DNA from: Zea mays
Taxonomy: Eukaryota; Streptophyta; Magnoliopsida; Poales; Poaceae
Direction: 5' to 3'
Assembly (NCBI RefSeq): GCF_902167145.1
Contig: NC_050105.1
Coordinates: 142,647,988-142,711,987 of the forward strand
DNA: 64,000 nucleotides
A model generated the notes under the pieces. The model was given only the letters and a program-made list of their open reading frames with translations, searched no databases and was not told the DNA's origin. Shown here in pieces: positions 20,421 through 31,510 of this stretch. The position numbers were made by a program, and so were the translations under genes. Positions within the stretch are counted from its first letter, which is position 1; each line of letters opens with the position of its first letter.

Positions 20421-23400
20421 TGTAACGCCCTGAATTTGGGGGTAGATTTTTTTCTTCTTTTCTCTCACCAAATTCAGGCGTTACTCTTTCCTTTTCCCTT
20501 TTCTTCTCGCTAAGCCTTGATCTTTTCCAAAGTCGCAGCGGGTTTTGGCTTTAGACCTCGTGTAAAGCAAAACCTTAAAACACTTTATTTCGTGTGATGC
20601 ACCATGCCGAACCATGCATACTTTTGGTTGTTTAAAACGTAAAAGCTTTCACCCCGAGAAAATTAGATTTTAGAAAAAGAAAACTCTTTCTTTTTCTCTC
20701 CCCCCCTCTCTTTCCCATTTCGGCCCAAGCCGCCCCCCCCTCTCCCCCCCGCGTGGGCCTCCTGGCCGGCCCAAGCCGCCTCCCCCTCCCCTCCCGCGTG
20801 GGCCTCCCGGCCGGCCCACCCGCGCCCCCCCTTCCCCCACTTTGGGCCCATCCGGCCCAGCCGCCCCCCCCACCCTTTTCTTTTTTTCCCAAAAATCCCC
20901 CCCGCGGGCCCCGCCCGTCATTCTCTCGCTCTCTCTCTCTCCCCAAACCCTAACCGCGCCGCCCTTGCCCTAGCGCCGCCGCCGCCGCCTCTCCCCTCCC
21001 CGGCGCCGCCGCCGCGCCGCCCCCCTCCGGTGAGGCCCCCCTCCTCCCCTCTCCTTCCCCCTTCTCCCTCCTCCTCCCTCGCCCGCCCGGCCACCCGGTT
21101 CGGCCGCCCCCGCCCCGGCGTCCCGCGTCCGGCCTCCCCCGGCCGCCCCCGCGCCGTCCTCGGCCGGCGCCGCCGCGCCCGCCCCCGCCTCGGTGAGCCG
21201 CCCCCCGCCCCGACCCCGTCCGGCCCCGGCGAGCTGCCTCGGCCCCCGGCGAGCCCGCGCCCCGACCTCCTCCGGCTCGGCCCCGCCCGCGCCGCCTCTC
21301 CCCCGGTTGCCCGCGGCCTCCCGAGCCCGGCCGCCCTCGCCCTCGTCCACCCCGGCCCCGGCGACCCCGGCCGCCCGGCCCGTCCCCGCCCCCGACCGCT
21401 CGGCTCGACCGCTCCGGCGAGCCCGCCCTCGCCTCGCCCCGGCCCGCCCCGCCTCGCCGCCCCGGCCGCCCCCGGCGAGCCGCCCGGCCCGTCCCCGACC
21501 CCGGCCCTTCCCCGCGCCCGGCCGCTCCGGCGAGCCCGCGCCCGGCCGCTCCGGCGAGCCCCCGCCCCGTCCCGCACTCGGCCGCGCCCCTCGGCCCCGC
21601 CCCGGCTTGGCCGCCCTCGGCTGCCTCGCCCCCGGCGAGCCCCGCGCCCGCGTCGGCCCCACCTTGCCGCCCTCCGGCGAGCCGCCCTCGCCCGGCCCCG
21701 CTCGGCCCCGCCCTCGCGCCCGCTCCGGCGAGCCGCCCGCGCGCGCCCGCCTCCCGGCGAGCTCGGCGCCCCCCCGGTTCAACCGCCCCCGTGCCCCGGC
21801 TCGACCGCCCGTCCCCGCGCTCGGCCTCGTCCGGCCGCGTCCTCGCTCGCTCGCGCTCGCTGGCCCCGGCGTGCTTGCCCGCTCGCCCCGCCGTGCCTTG
21901 CTCGCGTCGTGTCGGCCCCTGCGTGGCCTCGAGCTTGGCCCAGCGTGCCTATGGCGCGCGGCTTTGAGCTCGGCTAGCGCACGGCCCCGACGTGCGTACG
22001 GTTAGTCCGTGGCGAGTGCGTGCGGCCTCGCGTGCGTGCCCGCGTAGTGCACGTGCCTTGGCACGACTCGTCGTGCCTCGTCTACCCCCTAACCCCTCGT
22101 CTACCCCCTAACCCCTCGTCTACCCCCCCGTCTCCTATATGCGCTAATCACGTTGTTTATATTAATAAGACAGGAGTCTCAATTTGGAAATTGGTTACGT
22201 TAGTTAATTCGTATAACTAATCATCTATCTCGTTCAATGTTAATCTACTAAAAGTGGTTGCGATTACATTAGTGCATGTAGCTAATTCTTTTGTTAGAAC
22301 TAATTAAAACTAGAGCACGTGACGTCTAGTCTTTCGTTTACCCGTAGTGTTCCTCGAGTATAAGCCTCAACCCCTGCGAAACTTTCCCTCATTTCTTTCT
22401 AACCAAGGTAAATTCATTATCGTATGTGGTATTCTATGCATATTTGCTTTACTTGTTCTCTTGTATGGTGTACTGTTGGTTTCCTAATTTCAATGGATGG
22501 ATGTATGTATGTTTGCACCCGCTTAGAGAACGATCCGGTTGAAGAGCCCGAGGAACTCGCAGGAGAAGCCCCTGAGCAGCAGTCGGTTGGTGGAGGCAAG
22601 TGTCCCTTGACCTATCTCTGTCCTATTCATTCTTTAATTCACCTCCCGCTTTACACATTTATGCCTAAGGATTGACTAGCTTTTGTTATCCATGTCCTTG
22701 TTTACCTATCTGGGTTGGATTATTACTGTTTAGCTTTATGCTATTGCTTAAACTCTAATCAATGAACATGATGAGATTATCTATGATACTCTGTTTTCCC
22801 TTCTCTTATGATGATGTTGTACTTGTGGTCATCAAGGGGGCTCGAGCGATTTCTCGAGTGCCTCTCCGTAAGGACCTGTTCTATGGATGACCGCCCGGGA
22901 AAACAGTGCAACCATGAGGGTGGAATGGGATGCCCTTAGCTGAATAATTAGAGGATCCGGGGTGTAGTTCACTTAGCCGTCGTGCCGTCAATGGGGCTCG
23001 GTGTATGCGGCTCGCTCTGCCAAGTTTGGGTTCGCCCCTTGGGGAGGAGTGCGGTGCATTTAGGAAACCTAACGGGTGGCTACAGCCCCGGGGAATCTTT
23101 GTAAAGGCTACATAGTGATGCCCTGCTGGGTCACCTTGGTAGTGATCAATGGGGAGTCATGATCTCCGGGCAGAATGGGAATCACGGCTTGTGGGTAAAG
23201 TGCACAACCTCTGCAGAGTGTTTGAAAACTGATATATCAGTCGTGCTCACGGTTATGAGCGGCCAAGGGAGCTCCAGTGATTAGTGGTACTTGATCAGAG
23301 ATACTTTGGTACAGGTGGTTATGAGATTGATGGTTTTGGTTATGACCATGGTGCTGGTAAGTGGTATTCTTTCCGTTTGGAAAGGGTACATCTGGTTAAT

Positions 23401-23922
23401 AACTTGGGTTAATGCTAAAACTTGGCTTTCTACTAGTAAGTAATAATCTGACCAACTAAAAGCAACTGCTTGACTTATCCCCACATACAGCTAGTCCACC
23501 ACAGCCAAACAGGATACTTGCTGAGTATGTTGATGTGTACTCACCCTTGCTCTACACACCAAACCCCCCCCCATCCCCAGGTTGTCAGCATTGCAACCAC
23601 TGCTCAGGCGAAGATGAAGCTGTGGAAGGAGACTTCCAGGAGTTTCAAGACTATGACGAGTTCTAGGTGTGGGTTAGCGGCAACCCCCAGTTGGCTGCCT
23701 GTGAAGGCCGCGGTTATCTACGTTTCTTTTCCGCACTTTGATTTATTGTAAGGACTATATGGACGTCTCAGACGTATGATGTAATCGACTATTTCCCTTA
23801 TTAATACTATTCTGAGCACTGTGTGATGATGTCCATATTATGTAACTGCTGTGTACGTGAATAACTGATCCTGGCACGTACATGGTTCGCATTCGGTTTG
23901 CCTTCTAAAACCGGGTGTGACA
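20421..23922 (+). repeat. E2 right LTR
   Basis: 3502 bp, TGTAACGCC to TGTGACA, nearly identical to the left LTR apart from scattered changes and extra GC-rich repeat sequence near 21440-21490 and 21735-21765. It holds the second candidate exon (22527-22595) and the second conserved block (23187-23260). Confidence 0.93.
22527..22595 (+). other. Candidate LTR exon ending in a GC splice donor (E2 right LTR)
   Basis: Same 69-bp segment as in the left LTR, with the acceptor-like CCGCTTAG before it and GGAG|GCAAGT after it, and the upstream AACCAAG|GTAAAT at 22407/22408. Confidence 0.5.
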
Positions 23923-25534
23923 TCGGGATAATCGGCAGGGTATAAAATGTAACCCTCGTTATCCTGAGGCATGGGAGCTTTGCCCTTAACAAAGTTAGAC
24001 ATTCTTTTAGGAGGGGCATTAAGCTTGACATTGTCTCCCTGTTGGAAGCCAATGCCATCCTTAATGCCAGGGTGTCTCCCATTATAGAGCATGCTTCTAA
24101 CAAATTTAAATTTTTCATTTTCTAACTCATGCTCGTCAGTTTTAGCATCTAATTTTGCTATATGATCATTTTGTTGTTTAATCATAGCAATGTGATCATG
24201 AATAACATCAATGTTAACATCTCTACATCTAGTGCAAATAGTAACATGCTCAACGGTAGATGTAGAGGGTTTGCAAGAATTTAGTTCAACAATCTTAGCA
24301 CGTGAAATGTCATTCTCATCTCTAAGATTGGTAATCGAAACATTGCAAACATCTAAATCCTTAGCCTTAGCAATCAATTTCTCATTCTCAATTTTAAGGC
24401 TAGAGAGAGATGCATTCAATTTGTCAATCTTAGCAATTAAACTAGCATTATCATTTCTAAGATTGGCAATTGAATCATCACAATTATTTGACTTCTCAAC
24501 CTTAGCAATCAAATTAGCATTCTCAATTCTAAGGTTGGAAATAGTGTCATGGCAAGTGCTTAGCTCACTAGTTAATTTTTCACATTTTTCTATCTCTAGA
24601 GCATAAGCATTTTTAACTTTAACATGCTTTTTGTTTTCTTTAATTAGGAAGTCCTCTTGGCTATCCAAGAGTTCATCCTTTTCATGAATAGCACTAATCA
24701 ATTCATTTTTTTCTTTTTGTTGCATATTTAAGTTGGCAAAAAGGGTGAGCAAATCATCCTTGTCATCACTAGAGCTAGCCTTATCACTAGAAGTTGCATA
24801 TTTAGTGGAAGCTCTAGATTTTACCTTCTTCTTTTTGCCGTCCTTTGCCATGATGCACTTGTGGCCGACGTTGGGGAAGAGGAGGCCTTTGGTGACGGCG
24901 ATGTTGGCGGCGTCCTCATCGGAGGAGGAGTCGATGGAGCTCTCGTCGGAGTCCCACTCCCGGCAAACATGGACATCACCGCCCTTCTTGTAGTACCTCT
25001 TCTTTTCTCTCCTCTTTCCCTTCTTGTCGTTATCCCTGTCACTATCACTAGACAAAGGACATTTAGCGATAAAATGATCGGGCTTACCACACTTGTAGCA
25101 AACCTTCTTGGAGTGGGACTTGTAGTCTTTCCCCCTCCTTTGCTTGAGGATTTGGCAGAAGCTCTTGATGATGAGCGCCATCTCCTCATTGTCGAACTTG
25201 GAGGCATCGATGGGAAGCCTACTCGATGTAGACTCTTCCTTTTTCTCCTCCGTCGCTTTGAAGGTGACGGGTTGCACCTCGGGTGTTGAGGTGGCGCCTT
25301 GCTCGATGATTTTCTTGGAGCCTTTGATCATCAATTCAAAGCTCACAAATTTTCCTATAACTTCCTCGGGAGACATTAGCTTATATCTAGGATCACCACG
25401 AATTAATTGTACTTGAGTAGGGTTAAGAAATACAAGTGATCTTAGAATAACCTTGACCATTTCATGGTCATCCCACTTGGAGCTCCCGAGGTTGCGTACT
25501 TGGTTTACCAAGGTTTTTAGCCGGTTGTACATGG
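23923..25534 (-). pseudogene. gag: C1 gag, central and C-terminal part
   Basis: The - strand frame begins after the hAT insertion with LKTLVNQVRNLGSSKWDDHEMVKVILRSL, a copia gag motif. The zinc knuckle is CYKCGKPDHFIAKC (about 25100). A long coiled coil follows, with repeats of the pattern NLR.EN..LIAK, about 24300-24760. It ends near RMSNFVKGKAPMP and YPADYP at 23923, where E2 splits it. A large gag with a C-terminal coiled coil is characteristic of Sireviruses. The protein would form the particle and bind RNA. Confidence 0.85.
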
Positions 25535-25542
25535 CTTGCGGG

Positions 25543-26778
25543 TAGGGATGGCAATTTTACCCGCGGGTTCGGATATCCACGGATATCCGACCCGTCGGTT
25601 TTGGGTTCGGGTACGAAATTTAACCCGCGGGTCTCACCCATACCCGACCCGTGATAAAATCGGGTCGGGTACGGGTTTTATATTTCACCCGTGGGTCCTG
25701 GCGGATATCCGAATTATTCTCAGTTTTCAGCTTTGCTGATAATGGTCGTCGTCGCCCTCCATGGCTTGGGCACCGCCGATGTGGCTTCCTGGTGTTTGCT
25801 TGGGCACCGCCGATTCCTGCTCGCTATCGAAACCGTCGTCTGCTGCCTCCGTGGCAAGGAGATGGCTAGGAGAGCGGTGGCCATGCCCATGCACGGCGGC
25901 CTCCTCCATTTCCGGTAGTTTCCTGTCGTTGCTGATCACTGCTGGATGCTGCTTCCTCGTGAACACCCTGCAAATGACCCACTCACTCTGCACATACATG
26001 CATGTCCGTGGCCAAATTAAAACGGGGCACATCGATCATAACTAATCAGACATTACACAAGCATATCTATGGCTGCATATATGTGAGATTGCTCTTTAGA
26101 GAGAGAGAGAGAGACCTGTGCTCCTCTGAGGAGGGCGCTGCTCCTCCTCTCGCCCATGGAGTACTCGTGCATCACCCAGTCAGTCTTCTCCCCTCTGGGG
26201 GCCCTGTCACGGTAGAACACTAGCGTCTTCCTCGTCCCGACGACGAGGCGGCCAGACCTGCTGTGCACGGGCTTGTCATTCCCCGTGGACTTCCAGTAGC
26301 CCAGCTGTGTGGCGCGGCGGGCACGAATGCCGGACGGGGACTTGCTGCCCCTGGTGCAGAAGAAGTAGCCCTCGTGCAGGTCGGGCACGAATGCCGGACG
26401 ACGACGACCATTATCGCTGTTTTGTTAAGAGACCTTTGCAGCTTTGCTGTTTTGTTGAATTGAATATTTGAATACTTTGAAGTTTGGTAACAGTACTCAT
26501 TTATTGTTTTGTAACAGTACTCATATATTGTTTGGTTCAAGTGTAAACGCTATGTACTCATATATTGTTTTGTCAATCTTCTGTAACAGTACTCATATAT
26601 TGTTTTGTGATTATACCCGTGGGTATCCGATACCCGCCCGATACCCGATGGGTACGGGCACGGGTACAAATTCCTACCCGCGGGTATAGTCGCGGGCGGG
26701 TATGAGTAATACCCGCGGGTATTGTCGTGGGCGGATATTTACCATACCCGATCCGAACCCGACCCATTGCCATCCCTA
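25543..26778. mobile_element. hAT element (1236 bp) carrying a NAC gene fragment
   Basis: Terminal repeats TAGGGATGGCAAT and ATTGCCATCCCTA are flanked by the 8-bp duplication CTTGCGGG (25535-25542, 26779-26786), inside the C1 gag. Subterminal parts are rich in ACCCGCGGGT, GGATATCC and CGGGTAC motifs. No transposase is encoded. The interior is GC-rich, exon-like sequence matching a NAC gene (see next entry), a GA microsatellite at 26100-26114 and copies of ACAGTACTCATATATTGTTTTGT between 26480 and 26610. It is a gene-carrying (Pack-type) hAT. Confidence 0.9.
25738..26391 (-). pseudogene. NAC transcription-factor gene fragment (two exons and an intron) inside the hAT element
   Basis: On the - strand, about 26116-26391 reads DLHEGYFFC, then QLGYWKSTGNDKPVHS, SGRLVVGTRKTLVFYRDRAPRGEKTDWVMHEYS. 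These are NAC subdomains C and D, the DNA-binding half of the domain. Translation stops fitting at CAG|GTCTCTC (26115/26116), a splice donor. After about 127 bp, TGTGCAG| precedes SEWVICRVFTRK (from 25988), which is NAC subdomain E, then a short variable tail. The intron is retained, so the capture was from DNA. N-terminal subdomains A and B are missing and an in-frame duplication (GIRARRA-like, near FVP) disturbs the start. Not a functional factor. Confidence 0.85.
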
Positions 26779-26786
26779 CTTGCGGG

Positions 26787-27490
26787 TCTTCTCCTTGGTT
26801 GAGCATAAAGCGACCGAGCTCCCCCTCGATCGTTTCCCGCTTGGTGATTTTGGTCACCTCATCTCCTTCGTGCGCGGTCTTGAGTACATCCCAAATCTCT
26901 TTGGCGCTCTTCAACCCTTGCACCTTATTATACTCCTCTCGACTTAGAGAGGTGAGGAGTATAGTAGTTGCTTGAGAGTTGAAGTGCTCGATTTGGGCCA
27001 CCTCGTCCTCATCATAATCTTCATCCCCTATGGATGGTACCTGTACTCCAAACTCAACAACATCCCATATGCTTTTGTGGAGTGAGGTTAGGTGATATCT
27101 CATCATATCACTCCACCTAGAATAATCTTCACCGTCAAGCGTCAGTGGTTTGCCTAATGGGACCGAAAGTAATGGAGTATGTCTAGGAATGTGAGGGTAG
27201 CGTAGGGGGATCTTACTATACCTCTTGCGCTCTTGGCGCTTAGAAGTGATGGACGCGGCGTCGGATCTCGAGGTAGATAGCGATGAAGAGTCGGTCTCGT
27301 AGTAGACCACTTTCTTCATTTTCTTCTTCTTTTCGCCATCCTTGTGCATCCTAATGCGCGAGGGGGATCCTTCCTTCTTTTTGTTGCCGGACTCCCTTGA
27401 TGGAGCCTTCCCGTGGCTTGTAGCCTTGGCGGGGCTTGTGGGCTTGTTCCCGCCGATTACCATCTCCTTCTTGGCGTGATCTCCCGACAT
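26787..27490 (-). pseudogene. gag: C1 gag, N-terminal part
   Basis: Starts at ATG 27490 (MSGDHAKKEM) downstream of the primer-binding site. A basic, Lys/Ser-rich N-terminus is followed by the gag core (LTLDGEDYSRWSDMMRYHLTS, IWDVVEFGV, LSREEYNKVQGLKSAKEIWDVLKTAHEG). The frame is cut by the hAT insertion after GEDPQ; without it, reading passes into the segment ending at 25534. The start is supported by the matching leader of C2. Confidence 0.87.
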
Positions 27491-27524
27491 CACTTCGAGC
27501 GGTTAGGCTCTAATGAAGCACCAA

Positions 27525-27536
27525 GCTCCGATACCA
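27525..27536 (-). other. C1 primer-binding site
   Basis: TGGTATCGGAGC on the - strand, two bases from the LTR end (27539). It fits the initiator-Met-tRNA type used by Sireviruses. Confidence 0.9.
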
Positions 27537-27560
27537 ATTGAAAATCGCCTAGAGGGGGGT

Positions 27561-28207
27561 TGTGGGGGACAGATATCCCCCGGGTCCACTAGAAGGATAA
27601 AAGACCTCACGAAAGGCCCAAAGGCCCCATAATTCGTAAGGTCATCCCCCTCGTGGGCCTGGGAGGAACGACCAGTGAGACAGATCAGCACAAGGCCGGG
27701 TTGGTGCAAGCCCAGACGACCCAAACAACATTCGAGCAGTAATCACAGCAGTGACCCGACCATCCTGCACAGGGGCCCCGTACATCGGAGCTGGGCGAGG
27801 ATGAGTCGGCTGAATTATAGGGAGATAGACTCAGTTAGTTCACTATTATTCTGGCTCACGTTGTTATCATATCCACATGTAATGCCCCACAGTCGAGTAT
27901 ATAAGGCCTAGGGGGCACCCCTTCAAGATGGTCGATCAAGAGAGACATCATTCATCACTTAGCCATCCACCCCGGTCTCTACGTTTTCCAGCACTAGAGA
28001 GCTCCCTTGTAATCCATCGCATAAAGCACTCCAGCCAGGACGTAGGGTGTTACGCATCTCAGAGCGGCCCAAACCTGTACATCGTTGTCTACTATATCTC
28101 GTCCGCTCAGCACGAACCATCGAGCTACAGTCGATAACACCGTCCTACTCCTAAAAAGCACCTTGGGGGGTAACCCTGGGTGCGCGGTCGGACCCGAAAC
28201 ACCGACA
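27561..28207 (+). mobile_element. Solo LTR (647 bp) in the C1 LTR
   Basis: TGTGGGGGACAG to CACCGACA, with 5-bp duplication GGGGT (27556-27560, 28208-28212). It contains no primer-binding site, coding region or second LTR. A TATA-like GAGTATATAAGG at 27896-27907 suggests + orientation. The gypsy (Tat) affiliation is a guess from the end sequences. Confidence 0.85.
27896..27907 (+). promoter_or_regulatory. TATA box of the solo LTR
   Basis: GTATATAAGG-type core in an otherwise GC-balanced LTR, at a position (about 340 bp in) usual for LTR promoters. Confidence 0.5.
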
Positions 28208-29379
28208 GGGGTGAATAGACAAATCTGAAATTTACAAACTTAAGCACACACTACAAGCCGGGTTAGCGTTAGAATTAAATGCGAGTCCGAAAGAGAGGGC
28301 GAAAACAAATCACAAGCGAATAAGAGCGGATGACACGGTGATTTGTTTTACCGAGGTTCGGATCTTGCAAACCTACTCCCCGTTGAGGTGGTCACAAAGA
28401 CCGGGTCTCTTTCAACCCTTTCCCTCTCTCAAACGGTCACCTAGACCGAGTGAGCCTTTCTCTTCAATCAAATGGGACACTAAGTCCACTACAAGGACCA
28501 CCACAACTTGGTGTCTCTTGTTTTGATTACAAGTGAGTTGAACACAAGAAAGAAGAAAGAAGAAAATCAATCCAAGCGCAAGAGCTCAAATGAACACAAG
28601 TCTCTCTCTCTCACTAGTCACTATTTGATTGGAATGATCTTTGGACTTGGGAGAGGATTTGATCTCTTTGTATGTGTCTTGAATGAAGTCTATAGCTCTT
28701 GTATGAGGTGTGAAGGCTGAAAACTTGGATGCAATGAATGGTGGGTGGTTGGGGTATTCATAACCCCAACCACCAAAATAGTCGTTGGTGAAGGCTGCTG
28801 TCGCATGGCGCACCGGACAGTCCGGTGCGCCAGCCACGTCACCCGGCCGTTGGGTTCTGACCGTTGGAGCTTATGACCGCTGGGCCACCGGACAGTCCGG
28901 TGGTGAACCGGACAATCACTGTTCACTGTCCAGTGCGCCTTCTGGCGCTGCTCTGACTTCTGCGCGCAGGCGCGCACTGTAGCGCATTTATTGTTCGTTG
29001 CAGACGGGCATTGGCGTTGTGTAGACGTTACTCCGTTGGCGCATCGGACAGTCCGGTGCTACACCGAACAGTCCGGTGAATTATAGTGGAGCGGCTCCCA
29101 GTATTCTCGAAGGTGGCAAGTTCGGAGTCGGGTTCCCTGGTGCACCGGACGCTGTCCGGTGGTGCACTGGACAGTCCGGTGCGCTAGACCAGGGCACACT
29201 TCGGTTGTCTTTTGCTCTTTTTATTTGAACCCTTTCTTGGTCTTTTTATTGGTTTGTTGTGAACCTTTGGCGCCTGTAAAACTCATAATCTAGAGCAAAC
29301 TAGTTAGTCCAATTATTTGTGTTGGGCAATTCAACCACCATAATCAATGAGGAAAAGGTGTAAGCCTATTTCCCTTTCA

Positions 29380-29728
29380 GAAGTCATAGGAAAGTTTGTG
29401 AGCTTTGAATTGATGACCAAAGGCTTCAAACAAATCATCGAGCGAGGCGCCACCTCCACACGCGAGGTGCAACCCGTCGCATTCAAAGCGACGGAGGAGA
29501 AGAAAGAGGAGTCTACGTCAAGTAGGCTCCCCATCGACGCCTCCAAGCTCGACAATGAGGAGATGGCTTTAATCATCAAAAGCATTCGCCAAATCCTCAA
29601 GCAAAGGAAGGGGAGAGACTACAAGCCCCGTTCCAAGAAGGTTTGCTACAAGTGTGGTAAGCCCGGTCACTTTATTGCTAAATGTCCATTATCAAGTGAT
29701 AGTGATAGGGGCGACGACAAGAGGCCCA
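29380..29728 (+). pseudogene. gag: Opposite-strand Sirevirus gag fragment (C1b)
   Basis: Reads EVIGKFVSFELMTKGFKQIIERGATST to CYKCGKPGHFIAKC and SDSDRGDD, matching the C1 gag at 25100-25400 but on the + strand. It begins exactly where the C1 LTR ends, so C1 appears to have inserted into this gag. It ends abruptly in a deletion that joins it to LTR sequence. Confidence 0.85.
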
Positions 29729-30010
29729 TTTGATTGAAGAGAAAGGCTCACTCAGTCTAGGTGACCGTTTGAGAGAGAGAAAGGGTTGAAAGAGACCCGG
29801 TCTTTGTGACCACCTCAACGGGGAGTAGGTTTGCAAGAACCGAACCTCGGTAAAACAAATCACCATGTAATTCGCTTTATTCGCTTGTGATTCGTTTTCG
29901 CCCTCTCTTTCGGACTCAACTTTATTTCTAACGCTAACCCCGGCTTGTAGTTGTGCTTAAAGTTTATAAATTTCAGATTTGCCTATTCACCCCCCTCTAT
30001 GCAACTTTCA
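29729..30010 (+). repeat. C1b LTR fragment
   Basis: Reverse complement of the C1 LTR interior (28213-28490 region) ending in CAACTTTCA. It forms, with C1, an inverted repeat of LTR sequence. The gag-to-LTR join at about 29728 marks an internal deletion. Confidence 0.8.
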
Positions 30011-30129
30011 ATTATACCCTAAGGGAGATAATGCTTCGAAGGACGAAGGTCTTTAACTACTAACATTTTGTGTTGCCTTGTTCTTAACTCATAGCATTTG
30101 AGAACAAGTCTCCAACATTGGCGCCCACC
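30011..30129 (+). repeat. G3 LTR remnant and primer-binding site
   Basis: The last 107 bp of an LTR ending TCTCCAACA at 30117, directly followed by TTGGCGCCCACC, the primer-binding type usual in Tat gypsy elements. The rest of the LTR is replaced by the C1b sequence. Confidence 0.75.
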
Positions 30130-31453
30130 TCCGGTGAACTCATTCGACCACCTTCGTCAAGTTGTGACCTTCATCATGATGCCGAAGAAAGATTCAGGGC
30201 TAGGGGCTGCACTGCAGCCATTGGACATGTCACACCCAGGTTTCGGAGCACCAAGACCCGGGCGCGAACATAATCACCAGGTGTGCTGGGACCAAGTCTC
30301 ACACATATGATGAATCATGGCACATGATCGAATGTCACATCTTTACTATATAATAGAAGTTCTATACAAAATAAATAAGTAATTATATTATAAGGAGACA
30401 ACGGTCCAGCAACCCAAAGTTGACTGGGAGACGACGGCCTAGACCTCTCACGAACTCGACACAACATCCTCCAAGCGCCTCATCCTGCGGTACCTGTTCT
30501 TGACCTCTGGGGGGTGTGAGACAGCAAGAGTGAGCTCACATACGTTCATCTCTCAACAAGTGGTGGGGAATAATGTGCATGACCTCGCCAAAGGTGGGAG
30601 CTCACGTGAAGTGTAAAGCTTACCAAAGAGGATGGTTAGAGCTGAGCATTGCTTTTAAAGTTGGTCAAAATTTTATTAGCAATTACTAAGTATAAGTAAA
30701 TACCAACCCAATTAAATAGTAGAACAGAAGTAACAACATCACCTGCGATGCAATGCATATGACAAATTGAATTTAGTTCCATAAATTAATCATCAGAGAG
30801 TCCTGAGCTGCTCATGACCGTGAGCTCGGCTAGTATACCAGTTTCACACTCTGCAGAGGTTGTACCCTTTACCCACAAGTCATGTTACCCATCTGCCAAG
30901 GGATCGCGACTTCCCATACACCTCTACCGAGGAGGCGAGGCAGGGTAACACTATGAGGCCTTTACAAAGTTCCACTAGCTTCAGAAAACCCGCTATAGTT
31001 TATAGGAAGATCCAATGCAGGGTTCTTGCCTGACCGCCATCGCAGCAAAATCAACCAAGGACCTCCCTACACTGACCACTCCCCTACTGCCATTGCCCCT
31101 TTCGGGTAAGGTAGTCCTCCACTAGCTTTCCTAATTAATCAGCCAAGGGCGTCCATAAACCCTTGTGGTGGCACGTGTTTCTCAAGTTAAGCTCTATGTT
31201 CCAATTAACATTAATGATCTTGACATGAACATAAATAGAATAACAAAATAACTGGAACATAGATATGATAAATAATTATCCCAAATCCATGTAAAGCAAT
31301 AGCAAACTACCCAAGTGATTCAGGTGTAAACAAGATAATGAGATAAACAATCTAGGGAGACCTATTGGGTCCCATCAAAATTAAACCTATGCATTGAATA
31401 GTGATAATAACGAATATTATTGGGTAACAGAAGTGATCAAGGGCACAACTTGC

Positions 31454-31510
31454 CTGGGACTTGAGATTCCAGGTACCAGGATGATTCTTCAGATCCTCGT
31501 GACCTCACTG
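31454..31510 (-). other. Candidate LTR exon ending in a GC splice donor (E3, first copy)
   Basis: On the - strand CTACGATTAG precedes 57 bp that end in CCCAG|GCAAGT. The following bases TTGTGCCCTTGATC match the E1 and E2 sequence after the donor. The other LTR copy is 36405-36461. Unlike E1 and E2 its frames are not acidic, which favours a noncoding exon. Confidence 0.5.

Larger units (their letters stand above)
11878..23922 (+). mobile_element. E2: 12 kb Tekay-type gypsy element with 3.4-3.5 kb LTRs, integrase deleted
   Basis: It starts TGTAACGCC and ends GGTGTGACA, flanked by the 5-bp duplication TCGGG (11873-11877, 23923-23927), inside the gag of C1. LTRs are 11878-15316 and 20421-23922. 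The internal region holds a primer-binding site, a pre-gag ORF, a gag-pol frame and a polypurine tract. The integrase catalytic core is gone. LTR copies are very similar; the length difference (63 bp) is mostly in the GC-rich repeats. It inserted after C1 and is therefore the younger of the two. Confidence 0.95.
9060..29379 (-). mobile_element. C1: Sirevirus-type copia element, 3'-truncated and multiply interrupted
   Basis: On the - strand: 5' LTR (27539-29379), primer-binding site, gag, protease, integrase, RT in copia order. It ends at 9060 inside RT, so RNase H and the 3' LTR are missing. Insertions: E2 at 11878-23922, a hAT at 25543-26778 and a solo LTR at 27561-28207. Long gag with zinc knuckle and coiled coil, and LTR palindromes of the CACCGGACAGTCCGGTG type, indicate the Sirevirus (Opie/Ji-like) group. 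Confidence 0.88.
27539..29379 (-). repeat. C1 5' LTR, interrupted by a solo LTR
   Basis: Bounded on the + strand by TGAAAATCGCC and TTTCCCTTTCA, the same ends as the C2 LTRs. About 1.19 kb without the insertion. Degenerate CACCGGACAGTCCGGTG palindromes occur between 28810 and 29185. It is clearly more diverged than the C2 LTRs and hence older. Confidence 0.87.

Noticed and set aside
23838..23922. Extension of the C1 gag frame into the E2 LTR
   Set aside because: The last residues come from the inserted LTR; the true frame continues at 11877.
25738..26391. A functional NAC gene
   Set aside because: It lacks the N-terminal subdomains and lies wholly within hAT ends with an 8-bp target duplication; a captured fragment.
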